Position numbers and translations under genes: made by a program | NCBI GenBank assembly: GCA_015061465.1 | Contig: SUWN01000001.1 | Coordinates: 28,305 to 92,304 of the forward strand | Length of the DNA stretch: 64,000 nucleotides | Direction of reading: 5' to 3' | From: Treponema bryantii | GTDB taxonomy: Bacteria; Spirochaetota; Spirochaetia; Treponematales; Treponemataceae | Shown: one piece after another, positions 55,754 through 64,000 of the stretch | How positions within the stretch are numbered: position 1 is the stretch's first letter | Layout of the letters: the number at the start of each line of letters is the position of its first letter | The notes under the pieces: generated by a model | Told to the model about the DNA's origin: nothing | Seen by the model: the letters and a program-made list of their open reading frames with translations, nothing else | The model's database searches: none

Positions 55754-57049
55754 ATGAACAAAGTTTATAGCAAAATTGAATCCATCACAGGTAGTGTTAT
55801 TACTGTAAAAGCAGATAATGTTGCTTATGGTGAACTTGCAGAAATTGAAACTCGTTTTGGTAAATCACTAGCTGAAGTAAATAAAATTGATGGTGATATT
55901 GTTTCACTTCAAGTTTTTGCAGGTGGACGAGGTGTTTCTACAGGTGACCATATAAAATTCTTGGGACATCAGATGGAAGTAAGTTTTTCTGATGATTTGC
56001 TTGGTCGTATTTTTAATGGTTCTGCTGAACCTAGAGATAAAGGCCCAGCTCTTACAGATAGTCTTGTAACAATCGGTGGACCATCTGTAAACCCTTCAAA
56101 AAGAATTATGGCACGAAGAATGATTCGTACTGGTATTCCGATGATTGATATGTTTAACACACTTGTTGTTAGCCAAAAACTTCCAATCTTCAGTATTTCA
56201 GGTGAACCATATAACCAACTTTTGGCAAGAATTGCTATGCAAGCTGAAGTTGACGTAATTGTTCTTGGTGGAATGGGATTAAAACACGACGACTATTTAT
56301 ATTTTAAGAAAACTTTGGAAGACGGTGGTGCTCTTTCTCGTACAGTAATGTTCATTCATACAGCGGCAGACCCAACTGTAGAATGTCAAAAAATTCCTGA
56401 CCTTTCACTTGCTGTTGCAGAACAATTTGCTCTTAAAGGAAAAGATGTACTTGTTCTTTTGACTGATATGACAAACTTTGCTGACTCAATGAAAGAAATT
56501 GCTATCACTCAAGAACAAGTTCCTTCAAACCGTGGTTATCCTGGAGATTTGTACTCACAATTGGCAAGTCGTTATGAAAAAGCCGTTGACTTTGATAATG
56601 CAGGTTCTGTTACAGTTTTGGCTGTTACAACAATGCCTGGTGATGACGTAACTCACCCAGTTCCAGATAACACTGGATATATTACAGAAGGACAGTATTA
56701 CTTAAAAGGCGGACGTATTGAGCCATTTGGTTCTCTTTCTCGTCTTAAACAAAACGTAAACGGTGATACACGTGATGACCATCGTGCGCTCATGGATGGA
56801 ATGATTCGTCTTTATGCAAACTATAAAGACACTCTTGAAAAGAAATCTATGGGATTTATGATGAGTAGTTGGGATGATAAACTTCTAAACTATGGTAAAG
56901 AATTTGAAAATCAAATGATGGATCTTTCAAAAAATATTCCTCTTGAAGATGCACTTGACTTGGGATGGAAAATCTTAAGTAGTTGTTTTGATCCAGAAGA
57001 AACTGGAATTAAGTCTTCTCTTGTAGAGAAATATTGGCCAAAAAACTAG
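55754..57049 (+). CDS. atpB: V-type ATP synthase subunit B
   Basis: A 431-residue non-catalytic head subunit. It lacks a full Walker A, as expected ([15 protein letters not shown] in its place), and shows [32 protein letters not shown] and the [14 protein letters not shown] block. It starts two bases after the A stop. Confidence 0.96.
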   Translation: MNKVYSKIESITGSVITVKADNVAYGELAEIETRFGKSLAEVNKIDGDIVSLQVFAGGRGVSTGDHIKFLGHQMEVSFSDDLLGRIFNGSAEPRDKGPALTDSLVTIGGPSVNPSKRIMARRMIRTGIPMIDMFNTLVVSQKLPIFSISGEPYNQLLARIAMQAEVDVIVLGGMGLKHDDYLYFKKTLEDGGALSRTVMFIHTAADPTVECQKIPDLSLAVAEQFALKGKDVLVLLTDMTNFADSMKEIAITQEQVPSNRGYPGDLYSQLASRYEKAVDFDNAGSVTVLAVTTMPGDDVTHPVPDNTGYITEGQYYLKGGRIEPFGSLSRLKQNVNGDTRDDHRALMDGMIRLYANYKDTLEKKSMGFMMSSWDDKLLNYGKEFENQMMDLSKNIPLEDALDLGWKILSSCFDPEETGIKSSLVEKYWPKN

Positions 57050-57067
57050 AGTGTAGGAGTATTGTGA

Positions 57068-57691
57068 ATGGCTAAAATTAAGCTGACAAAAAATGAGCTT
57101 AAAAATCAGAAAGATGCGCTTAAAATGTACAAGCGTTATCTTCCAACTCTTATGCTCAAAAAACAACAGCTTCAATCAGAAATTCGCACAATAGACGCTA
57201 AAGCCAAAGAAGTAAGAAATGCTCGCGCTGCGTTAGTTCAAGAATTTAATGCTTGGATTGCAGTTTTTGGTGAGCAGGAAGCTTTTACTCCAGATATGGT
57301 TTCTGTAAAAAATATTAAAAAAGGCTACGGAAATATTGCTGGTGTAACAATTCCAATTTATGAAGGCGCAGATTTTTCTAGAGGTGATTATGATTTGTAC
57401 GAAACACCTTTATGGATAGATATGGCTGCTGATAGAATGGAAAAAGCTCTTTCTTTAGATTTGGAGGCAGAAGTTTTAGATGAACAAGTTCGTTTGCTTT
57501 CTCAAGAATTAAGAACAACAACTCAAAGGGTTAATCTTTTTGAAAAAGTAAAAATTCCTGAAACAAAAGCAAATATCAAAAAAATTACTGTTTATCTAGG
57601 CGATGAACAAGTTGCAGCGGTTGTGCGTAGTAAAATTTCTAAAAAGAAGCTTCAATCTGCTACTGAAGAAAAAATGGAGGCTGCAAAATGA
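57068..57691 (+). CDS. atpD: V-type ATP synthase subunit D
   Basis: A 207-residue central-shaft subunit: long N- and C-terminal helices ([27 protein letters not shown] and [23 protein letters not shown]). TAGGAG before the ATG. It overlaps the I gene by 4 bases. Confidence 0.93.
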   Translation: MAKIKLTKNELKNQKDALKMYKRYLPTLMLKKQQLQSEIRTIDAKAKEVRNARAALVQEFNAWIAVFGEQEAFTPDMVSVKNIKKGYGNIAGVTIPIYEGADFSRGDYDLYETPLWIDMAADRMEKALSLDLEAEVLDEQVRLLSQELRTTTQRVNLFEKVKIPETKANIKKITVYLGDEQVAAVVRSKISKKKLQSATEEKMEAAK

Positions 57692-59616
57692 TTTTACCTA
57701 TGAAAAAAGTCTCTATTGTTCTTCTAAATAAAGAACGAGAACAGGCTCTTGTAAACTTAAGAAAATTGGGATTAGTTCATTTGGAACGTTTGGAAGGAAA
57801 TAGTGAAAAACTTTCTGCGTTTAAAGAATATTCTTCTAATTTGATTGTTGCAGAATCTGTTTTAGGAGAAATAAAACTTCCAAAAAAACAGAAAAAAAAT
57901 TGCGCCGAACTTTCTTACCAAAAAGCAATTGAACTTTCTTCTGAAATTGTAAAAAAATCAGATAAGAAAAAACAACTTTTGGAAGAAATTTCTGCAAATG
58001 TTTCTGAACTAGAACGTTTTTATGCGTGGGGAAGTGTAAGTTTGGAAGATTTGTCTTTCTTGAGCGAAAAAGGAATCAACATAAAATTGTTTGAAGTTCC
58101 TGTAGAAAAATATGCTCAAATTGATGAAGCTTTGGACACAATTCTAGTAAATAACGACAAAAAAACTGCAAGATTCATTTTGTTGAATGCGCAAAAAGAA
58201 CGTCCGGAAAATCTTTTACCAGAAGCTTTTGAAGTTCCGTTACCAAGATGTTCAACAACAGAATTGGAATTGCAAATAAAAGAAAATGAATCTTCAATAG
58301 AACAAATTGATAATTTCTTTTTAGAAAACGTTTGTTTTATTAATTCGATTCGAAAAGCAAAGAAAATTCTTGAAGCTGATATTGAATTTGAAAATGTCAA
58401 TGCTGGTATGAACAGAGAAAATCTTGGCAATGAAAACGATTTGGCTTGGATTTCTGGTTATGTTCCTACTGAAAACTTGCAGGAATTAAAAGATGCTTGT
58501 AAAGAATATTGTTGGGCTTTGTCTTTTGTTGATCCAGAAGATGATGATATTGAAGTTCCTACAAAATTAAAGAATAACAAATTTGTAAGTTTGATTTATC
58601 CTCTTACAGATTTCTTGGGAACAGTTCCTGGTTATCATGAATATGATATTTCCGGATGGTTCTTGTTCTTCTTTACAATTTTCTTTGGAATGATTTTTGG
58701 TGATGGCGGATACGGATTATTGGTAACGATTGTTGCTTTAATAATGATGTTGAAAGCCAAAATGAAAGGCGGAAAAATTTCTCCTTTGCTAGGACTTGTT
58801 ACTTTAGTTGGTTTTGCAACTGTTGTTTGGGGTGCTGTAACTTGTACTTGGTTTGGATTTACGCCAGAACAACTTCCACAGTGGGTAAAAAATCTTTCTA
58901 TTCCAGTAATTTCTAATGTGTACGCAGATGCAATTTGGCAATTACCATGGACAAAAGAAGGAGTTGGACTTACAACTGCTCAAAATATGCAGATTTTCTG
59001 TTTTGCACTTGCTTTATTCCAATTATCTGTTGCACACATAAAAGGAATAAAATCAAACCTTGGTTCGCTAAAAGTTCTTGGTGAAGTAGGGGCGTTAATG
59101 CAATTGTGGGGATTATTCTACGTTGTATTAATGATGGTTGTAAACGGCGAAGTTTTTGCATTGAATGCTATAATGATTAATGGAACAATTCCAATCGGAA
59201 TTATTTTTGTTGCTTTAGTTCTTGTGGGATTTATTTTGAGCTTTGTTTTTTCAAACTACGAAGGAAGTGTTGGCCAATCAGTTTTGGAAAGTTGTAAAAA
59301 TATTATTTCGGTTCTTTTGGGCGTTGTAAACGTATTCTCGGATATTGTTTCTTACATTCGTCTTTGGGCCGTTGGATTAGCAGGCGCTGCAATTTCTAGT
59401 ACGGTAAATGAAATGGCAGGACCTTTACTTGGTCACGCAATTTTATTTATTGCTGCAATTGCATTATTAGTATTTGGGCATGGTCTAAATATGATTTTGA
59501 ACTTGCTTTCTGTTATTGTACATGGAGTTCGTCTTAATACACTTGAATTCTCAAGTCACTTGGGAATGAGTTGGTCGGGCTTTAAATATAATCCATTCCG
59601 TGAGAGTGGAAAATAA
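57688..59616 (+). CDS. atpI: V-type ATP synthase subunit I (a-subunit)
   Basis: A 642-residue membrane stator subunit. The cytoplasmic half (to ~305) forms the stalk-binding bars; the C-terminal half has about seven or eight membrane helices starting at [21 protein letters not shown]. The essential Arg is probably in [14 protein letters not shown] (near residue 552), which faces the rotor Glu. A GH-rich segment ([22 protein letters not shown]) follows. Confidence 0.94.
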   Translation: MILPMKKVSIVLLNKEREQALVNLRKLGLVHLERLEGNSEKLSAFKEYSSNLIVAESVLGEIKLPKKQKKNCAELSYQKAIELSSEIVKKSDKKKQLLEEISANVSELERFYAWGSVSLEDLSFLSEKGINIKLFEVPVEKYAQIDEALDTILVNNDKKTARFILLNAQKERPENLLPEAFEVPLPRCSTTELELQIKENESSIEQIDNFFLENVCFINSIRKAKKILEADIEFENVNAGMNRENLGNENDLAWISGYVPTENLQELKDACKEYCWALSFVDPEDDDIEVPTKLKNNKFVSLIYPLTDFLGTVPGYHEYDISGWFLFFFTIFFGMIFGDGGYGLLVTIVALIMMLKAKMKGGKISPLLGLVTLVGFATVVWGAVTCTWFGFTPEQLPQWVKNLSIPVISNVYADAIWQLPWTKEGVGLTTAQNMQIFCFALALFQLSVAHIKGIKSNLGSLKVLGEVGALMQLWGLFYVVLMMVVNGEVFALNAIMINGTIPIGIIFVALVLVGFILSFVFSNYEGSVGQSVLESCKNIISVLLGVVNVFSDIVSYIRLWAVGLAGAAISSTVNEMAGPLLGHAILFIAAIALLVFGHGLNMILNLLSVIVHGVRLNTLEFSSHLGMSWSGFKYNPFRESGK

Positions 59617-59653
59617 AAATTTGATTTTGTAATTAATTTATAGGAGATTTATT

Positions 59654-60076
59654 ATGGATTTTGGAATGCTTGGTGCTGCTGTTGTTATGGGAATTGCTGC
59701 TTTAGGTTCTGCTATCGGAATTGGAATTGCTGGACAAGGTGCTATTGGGGCTTGGAAACGTTGTTATATCAACAATAAACCTGCTCCTTTCATTCTTACA
59801 GTTTTTGCAGGTGCTCCTCTTACACAGACAATTTACGGTTTCTTGTTGATGCAACAAATGGTTAATTCTACAAAAGACGCTGGGTTCTTATTAGGATTAG
59901 GAATTGCTTCTGGTTTGGCAATGGCATTCTCCGCTATCGCACAAGGAAAAGCTGGTGCTGCAGGTTCTGATGCATTGGGAGAAACAGGAAAAGGTTTTGC
60001 TCAATATATCATGGTTGTAGGTCTTTGTGAAACTGTTGCTTTGTTCGCAATGGTATTCAGTATGATTGTTTGCTAA
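59654..60076 (+). CDS. atpK: V-type ATP synthase subunit K (rotor proteolipid)
   Basis: A 140-residue, four-helix rotor ring protein (two fused hairpins). Hairpin 1 has PLTQTIYGF with Thr 57 and Gln 58 and no acidic residue; hairpin 2 has SAIAQGKAGAAG with Gln 97 and the ion-binding Glu 126 in GLCETVALFAMV. This set matches the Thr-Gln-Gln-Glu sodium site known from Enterococcus hirae NtpK. It is the last gene before a strong terminator. Confidence 0.95.
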   Translation: MDFGMLGAAVVMGIAALGSAIGIGIAGQGAIGAWKRCYINNKPAPFILTVFAGAPLTQTIYGFLLMQQMVNSTKDAGFLLGLGIASGLAMAFSAIAQGKAGAAGSDALGETGKGFAQYIMVVGLCETVALFAMVFSMIVC

Positions 60077-60097
60077 ATTAGTATAGATTTGTAAAAT

Positions 60098-60149
60098 AAA
60101 AAAGACTATCTAAGAAAAACTTCCGTTTTGACTTAGATAGTCTTTTTTT
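60098..60149 (+). terminator. intrinsic terminator after the V-ATPase operon
   Basis: A 17-bp perfect inverted repeat: AAAAAAGACTATCTAAG (60098-60114) against CTTAGATAGTCTTTTTT (60132-60148), ending in a run of T. The A-tract makes it able to work in both directions, so it can also stop read-through from leuD. Confidence 0.92.
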
Positions 60150-60154
60150 ATTTA

Positions 60155-60240
60155 GGGTTTAATACAAACCCATATATTTAGGGGTTAATACAACCCCTAA
60201 AAACGGACGAGTCAAGGCCTTGAGCAAAGCGTGCCTTGAC
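60155..60240. repeat. three further hairpins in the V-ATPase/leuD gap
   Basis: Hairpin 1: GGGTTT-AATAC-AAACCC (60155-60171). Hairpin 2: TTTAGGGGTT-AATAC-AACCCCTAAA (60177-60201), same five-base loop. Hairpin 3: GTCAAGGC (60211-60218) against GCCTTGAC (60233-60240), flanked by ACGG and CCGT. They are GC-richer than the surroundings. They may be extra terminators for the converging leu operon or a dispersed repeat cluster. Confidence 0.65.
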
Positions 60241-60266
60241 CGTACGTATTTTAGTAATTTATTTTA

Positions 60267-60800
60267 TTAATATTTTGCGTCTGCAAAACCTACCCATCCT
60301 TCTGTTTCAATTAGATTTTTTTCAAATTCACCTAACCTAAATGGATAACTTTTAGAAAGAGAACCTGCAATTAATTTTATTTTGTAAGTTCCATCGTCGT
60401 TGATTATAATTTTACAATCTGTATCTTTATTTGCAAATGTACGGAAAATTTCTTCTATAGATTTTTTATCAAGTTCAATTGCTAAAAGTCCACAGTTATA
60501 CATGTTTTGTCTAAAAATGCGGGCAAAATTTGATGCAATTACAACATAAATACCGTTTACTTCCAAAGCCCAAGGAGCGTGTTCTCTAGATGAACCACAG
60601 CCAAAATTTTCTCTAGTAATAATTACTTTTTTTCCTGGAATATCTGTTGTTGGATTAAAACCTTGAATTTTTAAATCTTCAAGTAAATAAGGTTTTAAAT
60701 CATGTTTTGAATTTTCAGTTAGATATTTTGCAGGAATAATTTCGTCTGTATTAATATCTGATCTATCTAAAAAAAGAACAGGTCCACCAAATTGTTTCAT
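60267..60800 (-). CDS. leuD: 3-isopropylmalate dehydratase small subunit
   Basis: A 177-residue swivel-domain subunit. It shows FLDRSDINTDEIIPAKYLTEN at the N-terminus, NFGCGSSREHAPWAL around residue 68 and IASNFARIFRQNMYNCGLL. It pairs with leuC to isomerise isopropylmalate in leucine synthesis. The 71-base gap from leuC holds its AGGAG site. No leuA or leuB is in the window, so related hydratase substrates remain possible. Confidence 0.88.
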   Translation of the reverse strand: MKQFGGPVLFLDRSDINTDEIIPAKYLTENSKHDLKPYLLEDLKIQGFNPTTDIPGKKVIITRENFGCGSSREHAPWALEVNGIYVVIASNFARIFRQNMYNCGLLAIELDKKSIEEIFRTFANKDTDCKIIINDDGTYKIKLIAGSLSKSYPFRLGEFEKNLIETEGWVGFADAKY

Positions 60801-60871
60801 TTTTTTATTTCTCCTAATTTTAATAATTCACTTACTATAAGTATAACACAGAATTTAATAATTGTGAAAAT

Positions 60872-62158
60872 TTATTCAATAAATAATTCTGAATTAGTTA
60901 TATATCCCATTATCGAAGAGGCAGCAGCTGTTGCTGGGCTCATAAGATGAATCATTCCGCCTTTTCCCATTCGACCGTTGAAATTTCTGTTTGTTGTAGA
61001 GGCACAAACTTCACCTTCTGCCAAAACTCCGTTACTCATTCCTAAACAGGCGCCGCAAGTTGGATTTGTTACACAAAAACCAGCATCAATAAAAATATCG
61101 ATTAATCCTTCTTGTAATGCAATTTTATATGTTTGAACAGTTGCAGGACTTACAATTCCTCTTACATTTGGAGCAATTGTTTTTCCTTTTAAAATTTGTG
61201 CAGCGATTCTTAAATCTGAAATTCTTCCATTTGTACAAGAACCGATGTAAACTTGATTGATAGAAGTTCCTTCCATTTCTTTTACGGTTTTAACTTGGTC
61301 TGGTTTATACCCAAACGTACAAAGAGGAGTTAGAGTGGATAAATCAAAATAAAGTTCTTTTTCGTAAATTGCGTCTTTATCGCTCGAAAATTTGCTGTAT
61401 TCAGTTAATGCATCTTGTTTTGTTGCAAAATCATTTTTAATAAATGGCCACAAATATTCAACAGTGTTCATATCTGGGTTACAAATTCCACTTGTTGCAC
61501 CAGCTTCTACAACCATATTACAAAGAGTCATTCGTTCTTCCATATTCATGGCTGAAATTATAGGACCAGTAAATTCGATTACGCAATCAGTTGCTCCGTT
61601 TACACCAAGCTGAGCAATTAAAAATAAAATTACATCTTTTGCAAAAACACCTTTTTTAAGTTTTCCGTCTAATGTTATTTTTATAGATTTTGGTTCTCTA
61701 AAAGCACAGACACCTTTTAAAATTCCAACTTCTAAATCTGTAGTTCCAACTCCCGCAGCAAAAGTTCCAAACGCTCCGTAAGTACAAGTGTGGCTGTCTC
61801 CCATGATGATTGTCTGACCTGGGCGAACAAATCCTTTTTCTGGAAAAAGTGCGTGACATACACCATTTTTCCCAATGTCAAAAAAATCTTTAATATTATT
61901 TCTTGTAGCCCAATCTCTTAAAATTTTTCCCTGAGTTGCGGTTTTGCTGTCTTTTGCTGGCGTAACATGGTCAATTACAGCTTTTATTTTTGTAGAATCA
62001 AAAACTTTATCTTTATTTCGCAAAACTAAATCGTTGATTGCAATTGGAGTTGTAATTTCATGACAAAAAACATTATCTAAAGAAATAACGAACGTATTTT
62101 CAAAAGGTTTATCGATGATGTGTGAGTCAAATATTTTTTGAGCGATTGTTCTTCCCAT
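60872..62158 (-). CDS. leuC: 3-isopropylmalate dehydratase large subunit (LeuC2/HacA type)
   Basis: A 428-residue aconitase-superfamily protein of the short LeuC2/HacA type; the classical LeuC is ~465 residues. The [4Fe-4S] ligands are Cys in YIGSCTNGRISDL and the pair in NPTCGACLGMSNG. VIDHVTPAKD, GDSHTCTYGAFGTFAAGVG and NRNFNGRMG complete the family set. Members of this type act in leucine synthesis or on related acids, so the substrate is not certain without the rest of the pathway. Confidence 0.88.
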   Translation of the reverse strand: MGRTIAQKIFDSHIIDKPFENTFVISLDNVFCHEITTPIAINDLVLRNKDKVFDSTKIKAVIDHVTPAKDSKTATQGKILRDWATRNNIKDFFDIGKNGVCHALFPEKGFVRPGQTIIMGDSHTCTYGAFGTFAAGVGTTDLEVGILKGVCAFREPKSIKITLDGKLKKGVFAKDVILFLIAQLGVNGATDCVIEFTGPIISAMNMEERMTLCNMVVEAGATSGICNPDMNTVEYLWPFIKNDFATKQDALTEYSKFSSDKDAIYEKELYFDLSTLTPLCTFGYKPDQVKTVKEMEGTSINQVYIGSCTNGRISDLRIAAQILKGKTIAPNVRGIVSPATVQTYKIALQEGLIDIFIDAGFCVTNPTCGACLGMSNGVLAEGEVCASTTNRNFNGRMGKGGMIHLMSPATAAASSIMGYITNSELFIE

Positions 62159-62180
62159 TTATTCCTCTATATTAAATAAC

Positions 62181-62196
62181 ATTAAAGTACTTTAAT
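62181..62196. promoter_or_regulatory. perfect 16-bp palindrome at the leuC start site
   Basis: ATTAAAGT-ACTTTAAT has perfect twofold symmetry and overlaps the end of the leuC -10 box and the predicted transcription start. This is where a repressor dimer would block the promoter. The regulator is unknown. Confidence 0.6.
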
Positions 62197-62223
62197 TATA
62201 TTTAAGAAAAATGTTGCTGTCAA
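62195..62223 (-). promoter_or_regulatory. consensus sigma-70 promoter of leuCD
   Basis: On the minus strand TTGACA (62218-62223), exactly 17 bases, then TATAAT (62195-62200): a full consensus match. The start would be about 30 bases before the leuC ATG, with AGAGGAA as ribosome site. Confidence 0.8.
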
Positions 62224-62466
62224 ATAAAACAAAAAGATAGAGTAAATCCCCTATAATTTATTAATGAATCTTGTCTAATTTCTAAACTGTTTTTTTCATA
62301 TTTATCGATATAAGATTACAATTAACCAATGATTATTTGGATAAGGAATAAAAATTGGTAATAGGTGTTATTGGATTGAAAGCTGCCTAATAGAGAAGGA
62401 CTATTAGGTGGCTAAAATCCTTTTTGGATGTAAAAATCCGCAAAAAACTTAAGGAAGAGGCAAAAA
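62224..62466 (+). promoter_or_regulatory. leader region of the solute-binding protein gene
   Basis: Together with 62159-62223 this is a 308-base gap between leuC and the next gene. TATAAT occurs at 62252-62257, without a clear -35. The proximal part is structured. A 12-bp stem (GCTGCCTAATAG at 62382-62393 with CTATTAGGTGGC at 62401-62412, two G-U pairs) has a 7-base loop. It is nested in an outer GGATT (62373-62377)/AATCC (62416-62420) stem. GGAT (62426-62429) and ATCC (62436-62439) downstream could pair instead. I could not match it to a known riboswitch. Confidence 0.5.
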
Positions 62467-63858
62467 ATGAAAAAAGGTGTTGTTTCAAAAATTGTTTGTT
62501 CAAGTTTGGCATTAATTCTTTTATCAAGTTCAGTGTATGCTGCACCAAAAAAATCAAAAAAGAATAGTGACATTTACAAAAAACTAGAAAAACAGAAAAA
62601 TCCTGCCACAAAAAAAGTTTGGAACTTTAAAGGTATGGATATTGTTGTTGGTGATTATTGGTCTGATCCAGATCGTCCTCCTGTGAGTCAAAAACAAGAA
62701 GATGAATTTGCTTTTAAAGCATGGGTTCAAGATACATATAATTTTACAATGGTTGCAAAAAATGTTGGTGGATGGGGAAGTCATCCTCAAACTGTAGCAA
62801 ACTTTTGTACAACAGGTGGAGATGAAAACTATATTTTCTCTTGTGACGGTCGTTCTGTAGGGCCTGGAATTAGAGCAAGTTTATTCTATGAATTATCATC
62901 AATTGAAAGTGTTGATTGGGATAATCCAAAATGGGACGATGCAACAAAATTGCGTCTTGGAAGAAATGGAAAATTCTACGGAATGAGACCTTATGACCCT
63001 GAACCAAGAAACGGAATTATTTTTAATAAACGTCTTTTGCAAGAAGCAGGAATTAATCCAGAATCTATTTATGATATGCAAGCAAATGGAACTTGGACAT
63101 GGGAAACATTTGAAGAAGTTTGTAAAAAATGTACTCGTGATTATGATAACGATGGATTAAATGATGTTTACGCTATGGCAAGTCTTTCTACAGAATTTTG
63201 TTATCAAGCATTGGATTCGAATGGAGCATGTTTAATTGGACGTGATGAAAATGGAAAATATTTTAATGCAGCAGGTTCAGAAGAAGCAATGGAAGCTTGG
63301 CATTGGATTCGTCATATGGTTGATAATTATGAACTTCCTTTCCCTGAAAACGCAAACTGGGATTATATGCACACAGCTTTTGCTAATGGAGAAGTTGCAT
63401 TTACTTGTGATGCAGAATATACAATGCAGCAAGGTGGTCGCTTCCACGATATGAAAGACGATTTTGGTTTTGTATGTTTCCCTCTTGGTCCAAAAAGCGA
63501 CGGAAAATATAGAACTTTGCACGATGATCAAATGTACATAATTCCAGGTTGTTATGATAAAGAACGTGCAGAAAAAATTGCAAAAGCATTTGACCTTTGG
63601 ACAGATCCAATTCCGGGTTATGATAATGAAGATGCTTGGAAAGAAGATTTTTATCCAATGTTTAGAGATTCACGTGCTGTAGATGAAACTTTAGTATTTA
63701 TGAAAGAAAATACAAATCCTCGTTACGATACTTTAATTGCAGGATTTAGTTCTGGTTCGTTTATCTTTAATTTCTGGGGTGGCTGGGCAACTCCACAAGA
63801 ACAATATGAAGCTACAAAAAATGAATGGCAAGGTGTAATCAACGACGCAAATAGATAA
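62467..63858 (+). CDS. extracellular solute-binding protein (family 1, sugar type)
   Basis: A 463-residue periplasmic protein with a Sec signal (VVSKIVCSSLALILLSSSVYA, cut before AlaPro), no lipobox. A Lys-rich stretch follows. The fold reads as a family 1 ABC substrate-binding protein: GMRPYDPEPRNGIIFNKRLLQEAG, WTWETFEEVCKKCT, DNDGLNDVYAMA, FANGEVAFTCDAEY and YIIPGCYDKERAEKIAKAFDLW. An oligosaccharide is the likely ligand. No permease or ATPase genes follow here. Confidence 0.88.
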   Translation: MKKGVVSKIVCSSLALILLSSSVYAAPKKSKKNSDIYKKLEKQKNPATKKVWNFKGMDIVVGDYWSDPDRPPVSQKQEDEFAFKAWVQDTYNFTMVAKNVGGWGSHPQTVANFCTTGGDENYIFSCDGRSVGPGIRASLFYELSSIESVDWDNPKWDDATKLRLGRNGKFYGMRPYDPEPRNGIIFNKRLLQEAGINPESIYDMQANGTWTWETFEEVCKKCTRDYDNDGLNDVYAMASLSTEFCYQALDSNGACLIGRDENGKYFNAAGSEEAMEAWHWIRHMVDNYELPFPENANWDYMHTAFANGEVAFTCDAEYTMQQGGRFHDMKDDFGFVCFPLGPKSDGKYRTLHDDQMYIIPGCYDKERAEKIAKAFDLWTDPIPGYDNEDAWKEDFYPMFRDSRAVDETLVFMKENTNPRYDTLIAGFSSGSFIFNFWGGWATPQEQYEATKNEWQGVINDANR

Positions 63859-63873
63859 AAAAAGATTTTTTTT

Positions 63874-63924
63874 GGGGGATTCCACTATTTCATAAACCTC
63901 CTCGGTGGAATCTCCTTTTTTTTT
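63874..63924 (+). terminator. intrinsic terminator after the solute-binding protein
   Basis: GGGGATTCCAC (63875-63885) pairs with GTGGAATCTCC (63905-63915), with a 19-base loop and nine T after the stem. It isolates the gene from deoD. Confidence 0.9.
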
Positions 63925-63945
63925 CTCAAATTTAATAAATCGTGT

Positions 63946-63951
63946 TATAAT
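63946..63951 (+). promoter_or_regulatory. -10 box of the deoD promoter
   Basis: TATAAT is only six bases before the ATG at 63958, so transcription would start at or near the start codon. There is no ribosome site between; a leaderless mRNA is likely. The -35 at about 63923-63928 is poor. Confidence 0.5.
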
Positions 63952-63957
63952 TTAGAT

Positions 63958-64000
63958 ATGAGTACACATATTAATGCAAAAGAGGGCGATATCGCTTCTT
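63958..64000 (+). CDS. deoD: purine nucleoside phosphorylase DeoD, N-terminus only
   Basis: Only 14 codons are in the window: MSTHINAKEGDIAS. This is the characteristic start of trimeric/hexameric DeoD-type phosphorylases (STHIxAKxGDIA, before LMPGDPLRAK). It would cleave purine nucleosides with phosphate for salvage. The rest is beyond the right edge. Confidence 0.75.
   Translation, partial: MSTHINAKEGDIAS

Noticed and set aside
62252..62257. Strong promoter for the solute-binding protein gene
   Set aside because: TATAAT is perfect but no acceptable -35 lies 15-19 bases upstream, so I list it only as part of the leader and not as a promoter call.

Overview
The window is AT-rich DNA (roughly 30% GC by eye) from a spirochaete, most likely a gut or rumen Treponema. 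The evidence is the flagellar export order flbD-motA-motB-fliL-fliM-fliY-fliO-P-Q-R-flhB-A-F-G-fliA, the reduced V-type ATPase order E-DUF2764-A-B-D-I-K, a DUF2225 protein, tandem DUF115 proteins, and long runs of Treponema-like lipoproteins. A leuC/leuD pair argues against a host-restricted pathogen. I saw no rRNA, tRNA, CRISPR array, prophage or transposase.

Layout. 1-5966 (+): a housekeeping operon with the 3' part of dxs, folP, the c-di-AMP cyclase cdaA with its YbbR partner, acpS, a DUF2225 protein and truA. 5968-9940 (-): thiI, a family 4 uracil-DNA glycosylase and priA. 10005-13352: a secreted protein and a minus-strand envelope cluster (GT8 glycosyltransferase, PlsC-type acyltransferase, CrtO-like membrane protein). 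13353-13627 holds a GC-rich hairpin element just upstream of ileS. 13628-19407 (+): ileS, a lipoprotein, a long uracil phosphoribosyltransferase and a TPR lipoprotein. 19404-27467 (-): a tightly overlapping operon of unknown function with a 1009-residue acidic repeat protein, an unknown protein, two DUF115/Maf-like proteins and a membrane protein with a degenerate GGDEF-like domain. 27620-34040: a DivIC-like protein, Sua5/YrdC, a secreted protein, SmpB, a signal peptidase I homologue, HemW and a two-component system.

34127-51315 (+) is a long flagellar operon with a clear sigma-70 type promoter just before flbD. It runs from motor (motA/B, fliL) through switch (fliM, fliY) and export gate (fliO-R, flhA/B) to placement proteins (flhF/G) and sigma-28 (fliA). 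It ends with a Jag_N-FapA fusion, a small protein and a SwrB-like membrane protein. 51316-51660 is a tandemly duplicated hairpin-rich leader in front of galM. 52817-60076 (+) is the V-type ATPase operon, whose K subunit carries a sodium-site signature, followed by a strong terminator and a cluster of further hairpins. 60267-62158 (-) is leuC-leuD behind a consensus promoter with a perfect palindrome at its start site. 62467-63858 (+) is a sugar-type ABC solute-binding protein with a structured leader, and deoD begins at the right edge.

The points most worth following are the DUF115/acidic-repeat operon, the interspersed GC-rich element before ileS, the duplicated leader before galM, the structured leader before the solute-binding protein, the Lys-to-Arg change in the signal peptidase and the DUF2764 protein in the place of a V-ATPase stalk subunit. 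All family assignments come from reading the translated sequence; no database search was run.
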